A stretch of 27,545 nucleotides of DNA, taken from Chara braunii (Eukaryota; Streptophyta; Charophyceae; Charales; Characeae). Within the stretch, counting starts at the first letter, position 1, and the number at the start of each line of letters is the position of its first letter. The notes under the pieces were generated by a model. The model searched no databases, was not told where the DNA came from, and saw only the letters and a list, made by a program, of their open reading frames with translations. Shown one piece after another: positions 10,109-17,760 of this stretch. The position numbers and the translations under genes are program-made. The stretch lies in NCBI GenBank assembly GCA_003427395.1, contig BFEA01000078.1, positions 327,084-354,628 on the forward strand, in the 5' to 3' direction.

Positions 10109-11350
10109 TTCAAGCACTTCAAAAGGCCGGACGCGGATTGGAGCCAGAGGTTCCCGTTCCTGAAATCAAGGTCCGCAATTTTCAGACAGTTTGAGAGTCG
10201 TGGTTTGGATGCAGAGTTGTGGGACGGGAGCACGAAATACGTCACTGACTCCTCGCTGTTCAAGGACTGCCCGCCCTACATGGGCTGCGACGACGATAGA
10301 TTGATCGAGGCGACGGAGAAGCTGGCCGGTCACAAGAAGTTGTCCGTCGACTGGAGGAATAAGGTCCTGTCCGTGTTGACTGGCAGTAGACTGAAGAGTC
10401 GAGAGATCGCGCTCGCCGAAGGCATTGTGCACATAAAATGGAATGACACGGGCGACGTGACATCCATCGCGCCATTCGGCAACGACCCCTTGGAGGCAGA
10501 CATAAGGAGTGCGGAGGTAAAGGAGGCAAAGGTTGTCACAAAGAGTCACACGTTCGTCCTCGATCTGTGCAAACCGGTGGACTTGAAGCTTTGGAAACCG
10601 CAAGCATTCGACACTCTTAATTCCCAACTCCAGACGTGGTGTCCGTCGCATTGCACGCCCATTGTTTTTGTCCCCCAGCAGCAGAACCTCTCCTTTCTAG
10701 CCAGCATGAACCATATTTCTTTCGTCAAGCTGCTGGAAGGGAAGTGGGTGAGGAGGAGTCAACAGAAGAAAAGCTTCCCCGTCGGGAACAATTTGTACAC
10801 GGAAGACGACCGGATGTACATACTCTTCAAAGGCGACGATTTGCGGGCCAACACGTCCGTCGTCTACGAGGGGAAACTGCCGGCAGGCGCCACTGCTGCA
10901 TTGCGGGTACCACAGAAGGTTACGCAAACGGATGTGTCCGACATCCCATTCAACGCTTGCGACTGGTCGCATACCTCGCCTGCACGTCGGGGCATTGTGT
11001 ACGGGGACATGGAACGCAATCCCGCCCAATTCGTTTAGCTTCTCGAATCCATCACCAAGAAGGGGGAGGGTGTCGTCTTCCTCGGGAAGCCACACGCGCG
11101 GTCAGTCTGGGAAGTACTGAAGGCAAGACGGCACGTCATCGCGATGGAAGGGAACTCCGAGCTCTTGCAATTTACAATTGATCTCGTCAAAAGCGAGGTC
11201 AATTTGGGTGCCCACAATTGCGAGTTCATGGTCGTCACCGAGACTCGGGCTCGCGCGTGGAACAACAAGACGGACATGTGGTTCAAGTTCAGTGCGAGGA
11301 AGCGGAACAAGATATACAACTTCTTGTTCCTGCAAACATGGCCGAAGAGA
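10109..11350 (+). pseudogene. Methyltransferase-like region lacking the catalytic DPPY motif
   Basis: The frame resumes right after the TAG at 10106 and runs through a second in-frame TAG at 11036. The text around 11039-11150 (LLESITKKGEGVVFLGKP, then a helix, then RRHVIAMEGN) follows the pattern of the C-terminal motif-I block of N6/N4 amino DNA methyltransferases. There a helix is followed by a glycine-rich turn, a helix and a strand ending in an acidic residue. The place where DPPY should stand reads FVLDLCKP at about 10552-10575, so catalysis is not expected. A Rossmann-like but inactive domain, or an unrelated family, would explain this equally well. Confidence 0.35.
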
Positions 11351-12041
11351 GACCAACGCCAAGTACGTGCGCCGCAAGGACCACATGTTCACGTTGCTCG
11401 ACAACTACCACGGCGCCTCCCGCATGAATGCCAAGACCTTCCTCGAGAGGTTGCAGTCCCTTTATTTCGTGGAATCAGAGGAGGAGCTGACGTTCGGCAG
11501 TTACTCCTCCTTGGTCTCCACGGAAGACGAGGAGACCACCGGCATCGAGTTCGACGCGACCGCGGACGAGGAGGGCAGCAACACCGAAAGCCTCGACCTG
11601 CAGTACGACCAACATTNCNCGCAGCACGNTACAGGGTNGTCCTTGGCAGGTCCGTCNACAAGCCCNNCGTCCCTCNTGTCACCGATGGCGAAACCGGCGC
11701 CTGGCACTACCCCGATGAAGTTGCTGCAGAGAATGCAAGCTCTGGCCTCCGGCCATCGCTCACTGCGTCCCGGGTCTGACATCCCGCCCGATCATCTGTC
11801 TTGGACGAATGCCAACATTCACTTCCTACCTGAGCCTCAAAGTCGTTCCACGGAGGCGGACTGGGGCCATGACATGATTTGGCACCCAGGAGTCATCCAG
11901 CCGGCGATCCGAGAGGGTGAGTGGATCGTGGCGGTCGCTGTCTCGGACGGAGGATGGATGCGACTCCCTCGCGGATCGAAGTCTGACTTCCTCGATGTCG
12001 CTAGAATTGCGGTCCTCCAGAAAAATGAGGGCCGAGAATAG
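11351..12041 (+). pseudogene. C-terminal globular part of the ParB-like protein, next frame
   Basis: Near 11350 the protein-like text moves to another frame (KYVRRKDHMFTLLDNYHG onward) and continues to a TAG at 12039. The stretch includes an acidic segment (EEELTFGSYSSLVSTEDEE) and several ambiguous bases between 11617 and 11677 that make residues uncertain. The final ~25 codons overlap the frame of the acidic tail, implying another one-base shift near 12030. No domain is recognised. Confidence 0.45.
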
Positions 12042-13743
12042 CTGTTTCGAGCCCGAAGACGTGTCTGTCATTTCCAGAGTCGGGCGATTGTTCGCCGAAC
12101 TTCAGGACAAGTGCTGGTTGGAGCTGACGGAGGACTACTACAACCTCGACACCAGCCCCTCGAAAGGAAGGGTGGACCGGAAAATCCCCCCTCCCAGTGG
12201 GACGCATGTAAGAACAGGGTCCCGGGGACCAGAAGGTGGGGAGAACGAGGGCGACGAGGCTCGGGGCGGCAAACGAGTCCCGGGGCGACAACAAGACGGT
12301 GACGAGGCTGAGGGCGGGTCTCAGGGCGACACCACGACAACGGAAGGCAGCGGCGGGGTGGCGAGGGAGGCCCTCAGGCGTCAGCAGTCTACCGGTCCCG
12401 ATCCGGAATGCTCGGCACAGTCGGAGGACGTGCCCAGTTCATCCGCCTGCTCGGTGATGGCGGCCTTGGTTGCTCTCCGTGTCGGCTCGGTCGAAACGTT
12501 CAAGTCCGCCGGGATCCGAACTTCAATGCTTGCAGAAAGGACAGACAGGACGGACACGCAGAGCTGGTCAGGAGCGGGGGTGGCGAGTCCTCATCCCAAA
12601 ATAGACAGCGGTGCTGTGAGGGACGGGACTTCGCCGCCTGCGGGGGATCGCCAACCGCTTCGGTCGGAGCGAGAGGGTGCGTGTGGAGGGCCCGGTGAAA
12701 GGGAGACGACGAAGTTCGCGGGGATCCGAACTTCTCCAGGCAAGGAGTGTGGAGGGCCCGGCGACANGGAGACGGCGAAGTTCGCCGGGATCCGAACTTC
12801 TTNAGGCAAGGCGTGTGGAGGGCCCAGCGACAGGGAGTCGGCGAAGTTCGNNGGGATCCGAACATCTTCAGGCAAGGGGGGCCAACCAGGGATATTGGTG
12901 CAGGCGGGAGGGGCTGCGTGCGGCGGGCGGGAAGCGCATTCATCGGGAATCGACACGNNTTCGGGCGAAGTGGCTGCATTGCATGCAGCGNAAGAAGGCA
13001 GGGTGATGGACAAAGAGAAGGAAGTGGAGGAAGGAGACACAGGGGAGGAATTGGAGGAAGGAAGGGATGAAGGGGAGGAAGAAGAGGATGAAGGAGAGGA
13101 AGGGGAAGAAACGGAGTTGGCTGGGTTGCTAGGAGGGCAGGAGGGGGGAAAAGGTGAACTCGATACAGGAGACGACGAACGGACTTTCGGCGACGACGAT
13201 GACAGATCTGGGGGGTCTTCAGACGGATTCGGGCAGCCGTACGGAGAACACCGCGAGGAAGACGAGTACGACGATGGCACGACACTGGGTATGGAGACAC
13301 AAGTGGTCACAAGCCTTTCGGCAGAACGTGATGACTATGACGTCCAAGCAATGACGTCTGTCGTCGATCTCCAACACCAGTTCAACGAAGCTCGTGTAGC
13401 AGTCAGCCTGACTAAACCGAGTGTGCGTATTGACATCGAAAAAGTTATCGACGGCATCCTGGTCGACCACCAAATGTCCGCTCAGCCGTCCTCGACGCCT
13501 GGTGTCGACGACCCTTTCGACGTCAAACCTTCCGGGGGATCTGTCGTCGATTTCTCGCCGATGAGCTCTCCGATGCTGTTGCCAACCATCGCCAGCGAAG
13601 GAGAACGCGGGATCGGGGGACGACAAGATGTCACATCCCCGAAAAAAACTGCCGCCGGCACTCGAGCCCTCGACGTGCTGGCCTTGCCTGCGCCAACTTC
13701 GCCGATTAAGGAGCGGAGAGACAAACCAGCTGGTAAGCAGTGA
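12024..13743 (+). CDS. Acidic, repeat-bearing C-terminal tail
   Basis: This is the largest intact frame of the window; its first ~36 codons (from 11917) overlap the preceding frame and are probably not used. It reads on from the preceding part (ENSCFEPEDVSVISRVGRLFAELQDK onward, shown only in part). It then becomes low-complexity: Gly/Glu/Arg-rich, three 22-residue repeats containing KFAGIRTS (the translated 24-bp element), and a Glu/Gly tract at about 13015-13160. A Ser/Pro/Asp-rich end follows, to the TGA at 13741. It is likely disordered and without catalytic function. Several single Ns leave residues unknown. Confidence 0.45.
12501..12524 (+). repeat. 24-bp palindromic element (forward) inside the acidic tail
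   Basis: A near-consensus copy, read as FKSAGIRTS in the tail frame. It is separate from, and just upstream of, the 66-bp repeat cluster. Confidence 0.85.
12682..12880 (+). repeat. Three in-frame 66-bp repeats carrying the 24-bp palindromic element
   Basis: The unit begins GTGTGGAGGGCCC and ends with CAGGCAAGG. Copies of the 24-bp element sit at 12711-12734, 12777-12800 and 12843-12866, exactly 66 bp apart, so 22 residues are added per copy without breaking the frame. The middle copy has two perfectly complementary arms. Single Ns lie in the second and third units. Confidence 0.92.
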
Positions 13744-14571
13744 CCAACGCCACTCTGTCTGCGCGCCAGTGACCTCAATGTCTGTCAATGCATATGAGAC
13801 AAAAACATGTGTGTTTTTGTTGAAGCGTTCCCTCACATAATGGAAGGATGGTGTTTCTCTTTCGGAATGAGTGGTGGTTCTAGTCCGGCGGCATCCGCAC
13901 TGCCAAGGCCGCTGCGTAACGCGGTTACTCTTCTGGTGCCTCGATTGGGAAAAGTCCGCCGGGATCCTGACTTCACGAATGTTTGGCCTCCGCGTTTGTG
14001 GCTTGTTGAGGTTTTCCCTTCTGAAGGGCGGGGGTGTCGAGGTCGAACGCACTGCTCTTTTTGTTTTCTAGCGGGGCCTGCGCGAAAGTATTCTCTATCT
14101 CTCTCATGGCTAAACGGGGCTCTGTAAATAAATAGGTCCTGCGTCTTCCACATTTCGTGGTTCTTGAGTTGTCGTTTTCGTCGGGTTCGTCTTGGATTAC
14201 GTGAGTTCATTTTCCGTTTTCTCTTCCTTCGGTTGCATAGGGGTTGGGTCATCTCCCTGGGTTGGAAAAGTCCGCCAGGATCCGGACTTCAGAGATGTTT
14301 GCCTTCCGTTTCTGTGACTTGATGTGCTTTTTCCTTCTGAAGGGCGGGGCTGTCGAGCTCGAGTGCACTGCTCGTTTTGTTTTGCAACGTGGTTTGTGCG
14401 GAAGTTCTCTTTCCCTCACTCTCATGGCATGACGGGGTTCTGTAATTGCATGGGTCCTGCGTCTTTTAGATTTCGTGGTCCTTTAATTGTCGTTTCGTCG
14501 GGTTCTTCTTTGGAAACGTGTATTCACTTTCCGTTTTGTCTTTCTTTTGTTGTCCAGGGGTAGGGTCGTCT
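13744..14571 (+). repeat. Two ~316-bp tandem copies, each headed by the 24-bp element; otherwise non-coding
   Basis: 13951-14266 and 14267 to about 14571 are diverged tandem copies. Both start with a forward 24-bp element (13951-13974, 14267-14290). Both continue through CCTTCTGAAGGGCGGGG, a GGTCCTGCGTCTT block and an ATTTTCCGTTTT / CACTTTCCGTTTT block. The second ends in a pyrimidine tract with an acceptor-like TTGTTGTCCAG at 14551-14561. 13744-13950 holds nothing I can identify. The region looks like 3' UTR or intron between the acidic tail and the protease-like segment. Confidence 0.7.
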
Positions 14572-14823
14572 CGAACACGGAGACCCTCTAAATATCCGGA
14601 ACACATACTGCATACAGTCCCGGGGTTGACGACAAAACACAAGGACATGTTAAAGGCGTCAGGGGTTGATGTCGAAATCGGGAAAAAGGAGCATGTCATT
14701 GCCATTGAGGAGTGTCTTTCCCTTCTGCCCCCAGAGAAAGGGACATATCCACGATCTGTGACTAGGCATCAGGCCATGTATGAGAAATACTTAGCTTCTC
14801 GTCGTGCGATGAAGGAGAATCCT
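14572..14823 (+). CDS. Exon-like segment upstream of the protease domain
   Basis: After an acceptor-like pyrimidine tract ending in CAG at about 14561, a frame gives ~84 residues (RRPSKYPEHILHTVPGLT onward) of globular, mildly basic sequence up to a TAG at 14824. It lies directly before the protease-like frame but in a different frame. It may be the N-terminal part of that protein, joined by an intron or broken by a frameshift. A pyrimidine-rich stretch with GTGCAG at about 14869-14874 could be an acceptor, but I found no donor giving the right phase. Confidence 0.35.
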
Positions 14824-14874
14824 TAGTGTTTCGTTTCTCACTTCCCCCCTTGTCCTTCGCTCGATGTTGTGCAG

Positions 14875-15475
14875 TGCAGGCCACGGCACCTGGAACAGTA
14901 GTGACTGCGATTGGAAGCTTGCGGGTTTTGGACGACATTGAACGAGGCTTGGTGCCACCTAGCACTGTACTCTCGACCCTCCACGATGGTCAGTTGCGAA
15001 TTGCAACGAAGGATATTCTCAATCTCGCACTTACCGACAGCAGGGTGAATGATGAGGTGGTCAACTTCTACATGGCGCTATTAGGAACGACCGTATATGG
15101 GACAAGCGACATCCCGCCAGGCCTTCGAGTCTTCACCTTTAATTCTTTCTTCTTCAGTAAACTGCAACTTCAAGGGCACGGCGGGGTGGAAAGATGGGCT
15201 AAAAACGTGGATCTGCTTGAATATGATATTATCTTTGTTCCTATCTTCAAAGATAATAATCACTGGATCCTCCTTTCCGTGAGCTTGAGAGATAATGTTC
15301 TTGAGATTTTCGATTATTTTCCTTGCGTTGTAGCCGATTCTAGTTTTTACCTTAGTGTTTTCGAGTTGATCGTACACTATTTGGAATGTGAAACATCACA
15401 TAGGCGCTCGTGCAGGCGCTGGATATTGTGTGTTCGATTGCTTGAGTTTTTCCACTCTTCTTGCCTTCGAATATA
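14875..15475 (+). pseudogene. Ulp1/SENP-type (C48) cysteine protease-like domain, broken before the catalytic Cys
   Basis: The frame carries the landmarks of Ulp1-like proteases in order. A WLNDEVINFY-type box appears as SRVNDEVVNFYMALL near 15042. It is followed by a long insert, the strand DIIFVPIFKDNNHWILLSV with catalytic His at 15261-15263, and LEIFDYF with the Asp at 15312-15314. After ~15380 this frame turns into unlikely sequence. Another frame (from about 15388) reads GAGYCVFDCLSFSTLLAFE, reminiscent of the NGxDCGVF box but with Tyr-Cys-Val in place of Asp-Cys-Gly. A frameshift near 15390 plus that change would abolish activity. Such domains cleave SUMO-like tags in host genes and also occur in plant DNA transposons, so a mobile-element origin is plausible here. 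Confidence 0.6.
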
Positions 15476-15660
15476 AAGAAGGGGGCAAGTGGCTTTGCTG
15501 CTTGATCGCAGTTGTTCGGTTTCTCCTCTTGAAGGGAAGCCCCTTGCTCCTGGTCTGCAGTGTCGGCTACCTTTTCCCTATGCTCAGATAACTCCCTTTT
15601 CAGAAACCCGGATCCTTTCCCCCCCTGTCTCTGACGACTTGGCGGGGTTTGGGTCCACGT
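15476..15660. other. Short non-coding junction
   Basis: This lies between the plus-strand protease-like frame and the minus-strand ORF1-like frame. I see no element end, terminal repeat or polyadenylation signal that would mark the boundary. Confidence 0.4.
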
Positions 15661-16295
15661 TCATATGGGTGTTTTCCTCTTCCCCTTTCTTTTTATTCTT
15701 CGGTTTCCTGGCCTGAGGAAGCTCCTTGGGGGGGGGGAGGAAAGGCGGGGGGGGTTGTCAGTGGGGGAGGTAACCCTCTCCTCTTTCCTCCTTGGTGCCC
15801 TCTTACTCTTTCTCCTCTCCTTCCTCTTCTTTGACCGTTTCCCTTTTCCAGACTCTTTTCCAGCCTTTTCTCCTCCTTTCTTTCTTCCCATATGCTCTTT
15901 CCTCTTCTCCTGTCGCCTTTTCCTTATTTTTTATTTTTCTGTTTTCCTTATTGACGACCACCTCCTCCTCCTTTTTCTCCTTACTTTCTTTCTCTTTCTC
16001 CTTCTCCCCTGTATCTTTGTCCTTCTGTCCTTTCCTCCTTCTTCTTCCCTCACTTTCTGTCCCTTTCCCCCTCTTTTCTCCTTTTCTCCCGTGTCCCCCT
16101 CTTCGTTACCCTCTCCCTCACTTTCACTATCCTCGTCCCCTTCCCCTTTCTTCAGTTTGGGTTGATTCTTTGGACATGATGCATCTGTGGCCTTGTGGAA
16201 ATACTTTCGGCATTTCGAACACCAAGGTGTCGTTGAGCAAGCCACCTTGATGTCCATATGACCATATTCCGATAGGTCCACAATTATACGCTTCT
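15661..16295 (-). pseudogene. LINE ORF1-like gene, C-terminal piece with zinc knuckle
   Basis: Read on the minus strand from 16295, the frame gives KKRIIVDLSEYGHMDIKVA and then a CCHC-like knuckle, CSKCRKYFHKATDASC (C-x2-C-x4-H-x6-C). A very long Lys/Glu/Arg/Gly-rich tail follows. It stops at 15931, and a neighbouring frame carries the same charged composition to 15661. This composition accounts for the strikingly pyrimidine-rich plus strand at 15690-16150. The fold order resembles the gag-like ORF1 protein (DUF4283 type plus knuckle) of plant L1-like LINEs, an RNA-binding protein. The upstream part lies across the two insertions at 16305 and 17761. No ORF2 is present downstream. Confidence 0.5.
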
Positions 16296-16304
16296 TATAT
16301 TTTA
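16296..16304. repeat. Target-site duplication, left copy (TATATTTTA)
   Basis: This 9-bp word directly precedes the terminal inverted repeat and recurs exactly at 17340-17348. Nine bases is the size typical of Mutator-like transposition. Confidence 0.9.
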
Positions 16305-16378
16305 GGGGTAACTACGGCACAGTCACGAAAACAGTTTGTAATTGCATTTGGAACTGCGTTTTAGCAGTTTAGTAAGGG

Positions 16379-16408
16379 CCCGAGTTTCAATTGCAGTTGA
16401 AACTCGGG
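16379..16408. repeat. Palindrome inside the left terminal repeat
   Basis: Arms CCCGAGTTTCAA and TTGAAACTCGGG enclose a 6-bp centre. The right terminal repeat has an expanded version of the same block with an extra GCGTTTTAGCAG insert. Confidence 0.75.
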
Positions 16409-16500
16409 CTGCGCAGTTCAGTCAGGGCCCTCGTCTATCCACAAACAACAGATTAAAAAATAAAAAAAATAAAAAACCATCCCTTATGTTGTGATTGCAG

Positions 16501-16684
16501 TCCTATACAGGATGCTACAGTGTTTCTCTGGAACTGAATGAAGTGAGGCAGTTAGCTGCCTCGCATGAAATCCGCCCTGCCTGGGTGGCAGAGCGCTACA
16601 AGGACCTCACACAAGAAACCGAAAAGGAAAACGACCTATTTCATGTTCCTCACTTCCTGGCCAGATACATTCCTCAAAGCATTG
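16501..16684 (+). CDS. Captured exon-like segment in the Mutator-like element
   Basis: 184 bp lie between an acceptor (TTGTGATTGCAG ending at 16500) and a donor (GTGAGG from 16685). One frame is open throughout and reads as normal globular protein, about 61 residues, including EIRPAWVAERYKDL and DLFHVPHFLARYIPQ. Its composition differs from the surrounding simple sequence. I do not recognise the family. The most likely explanation is a host-gene exon picked up by the element. Confidence 0.55.
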
Positions 16685-17030
16685 GTGAGGTCAGGGTCTT
16701 TCCTACGTAGGTGGATTCGAAGTTCCTCGTTTCTTTACTCTTTAATTTCTTCTTTTTCTTTTTTCTGTTTCTGGCCTCCATCCCTGCCCCTAGCCCCCCA
16801 CTTCTTCAGAGTAGGCTACTCTTGAGACTTCGCCTTTGCCTGTGAAGGGTAGTACCTGCGACTGTGGCCGAGACATCTCGGTCGTGGCCAATCTGGGGCG
16901 TGGCCAGTCTGGGGTGTGGCCGAGACATCTCGGCCGTGGCCCAACCATGGAGCTGTTTTTTTTATTTTATTTTATTTTATTTTTTCAGGCGCGGAGCGGC
17001 ACAGTGCATTACGGCACGCAACCAAAAAAA

Positions 17031-17170
17031 NNNNNNNNNNNNNNNNNNNNNNNNNNNNNNNNNNNNNNNNNNNNNNNNNNNNNNNNNNNNNNNNNNNNNN
17101 NNNNNNNNNNNNNNNNNNNNNNNNNNNNNNNNNNNNNNNNNNNNNNNNNNNNNNNNNNNNNNNNNNNNNN
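17031..17170. other. Assembly gap (140 N)
   Basis: Unknown sequence inside the Mutator-like element, bordered by A-rich sequence on both sides. Protein predictions crossing it are meaningless. Confidence 1.
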
Positions 17171-17339
17171 AAAGAAACGGCCATGTGTCTGACTGAGCTG
17201 CTAGAAAAAGCCAGCCCGAGTTTCAAACTGCTAAAACGCAGTTTCAAATGCAATTTAAACTCGGACCCTGACTAAACTGCTAAAACACAGTTTCAAATGC
17301 AATTACAAACTGTAACCCTAAGTGCGCCGTAGTTTGCTC

Positions 17340-17760
17340 TATATTTTAATTTGGCTGCATGGGCCAAATCAAAACGTACGTCTCTCAAATCTGGCATTAG
17401 TGGATATTTGAATGGCGAATGGTAGTTAACTACTTCTCCAAACGCGTCTTCGACAGGAGCTTTCAACGAACCCATTGTTGAGACCGGGACGTCCAGACAA
17501 CATATCCAGAAGGTCTTTTGGGATATAGCTTCCCTCCATTCATGGAGCTGCTGTTTAGACATCCACGGGCGAAAGTTCACTCTGTGGACCTCGTTATCCA
17601 GATTAATTCAGTCCACTTTATTTATCAACATCCACTCCACTATTTGTTTCGCCGAGGCAACATATGTGACTAGATTGCGGCCTTCATTTCCAAACAGGCC
17701 GCGTTTTGACCGGGCGCCCGTGGCTCCGGACGTTGTCCACCCATTATCGTAAAGTCGAAC
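17340..17760 (-). pseudogene. LINE ORF1-like gene, middle piece
   Basis: Read on the minus strand from 17760, it begins VRLYDNGWTTSGATGARSKR and continues (RGLFGNEGRNLVTYVASAKQ). A TGA then lies near 17612, followed in the same frame by NLDNEVHRVNFRPWM and FWICCLDVPV, up to FDLAHAAKLKY at the Mutator target site. The pattern fits the DUF4283-type domain of plant LINE ORF1 proteins. The right target duplication of the Mutator-like element is 17340-17348. The frame links precisely to the pieces at 16295 and 26839 once the insertions are removed. Confidence 0.55.

Larger units (their letters stand above)
7893..13743 (+). pseudogene. Decayed gene: ParB-like / methyltransferase-like multidomain protein
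   Basis: A chain of plus-strand reading frames makes sense as one long protein interrupted by damage. The in-frame stops are TGA at 7947, TGA at 9414, TAG at 10106 and TAG at 11036. Apparent frameshifts lie near 7950-8100, 9765, 11350 and 12030. The protein-like text resumes in the same frame directly after each of the last three stops. Order of parts: N-terminal region, ParB/sulfiredoxin-fold-like segment, linker, methyltransferase-like region, acidic low-complexity tail with repeats. Introns could explain some frame changes but not the in-frame stops. The family looks mobile or multicopy, which is inference, and the nearby broken Ulp1-like domain may belong to the same unit. No transposase is seen. 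Confidence 0.6.
16305..17339. mobile_element. Mutator-like (Pack-MULE-like) non-autonomous element
   Basis: The terminal inverted repeats are about 100-135 bp long. The left end reads GGGGTAACTACGGCACA and the right end, inverted, GAGCAAACTACGGCGCA. Both continue through ACAGTTTGTAATTGCATTTG and TTTTAGCAGTTTAGT. The element is flanked by a perfect 9-bp duplication. It encodes no transposase. It carries an exon-like segment with splice signals (16501-16684), a short GTGGCCGAGACATCTCGG tandem repeat (16864-16946), and a 140-base gap that hides part of the interior. It sits inside the ORF1-like gene: removing it with one duplication copy restores that frame exactly. Confidence 0.88.

Noticed and set aside
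12500-14052. Long minus-strand ORFs opposite the acidic tail
   Set aside because: Ser/Pro-rich shadows of the Glu/Gly-rich plus-strand tail.
14824-14879. Short intron joining the exon-like segment to the protease-like frame
   Set aside because: The possible GT at 14826 and acceptors at 14874 or 14879 do not give a matching phase, and the intron would be only about 50 bp.
15661-16250. Plus-strand ORFs rich in Phe, Ser, Leu and Pro
   Set aside because: Antisense of the Lys/Glu/Arg-rich tail of the ORF1-like protein; the hydrophobic look is a composition effect, not membrane segments.
16836-17275. ORFs crossing the N gap
   Set aside because: They are open only because N codons cannot be stops.
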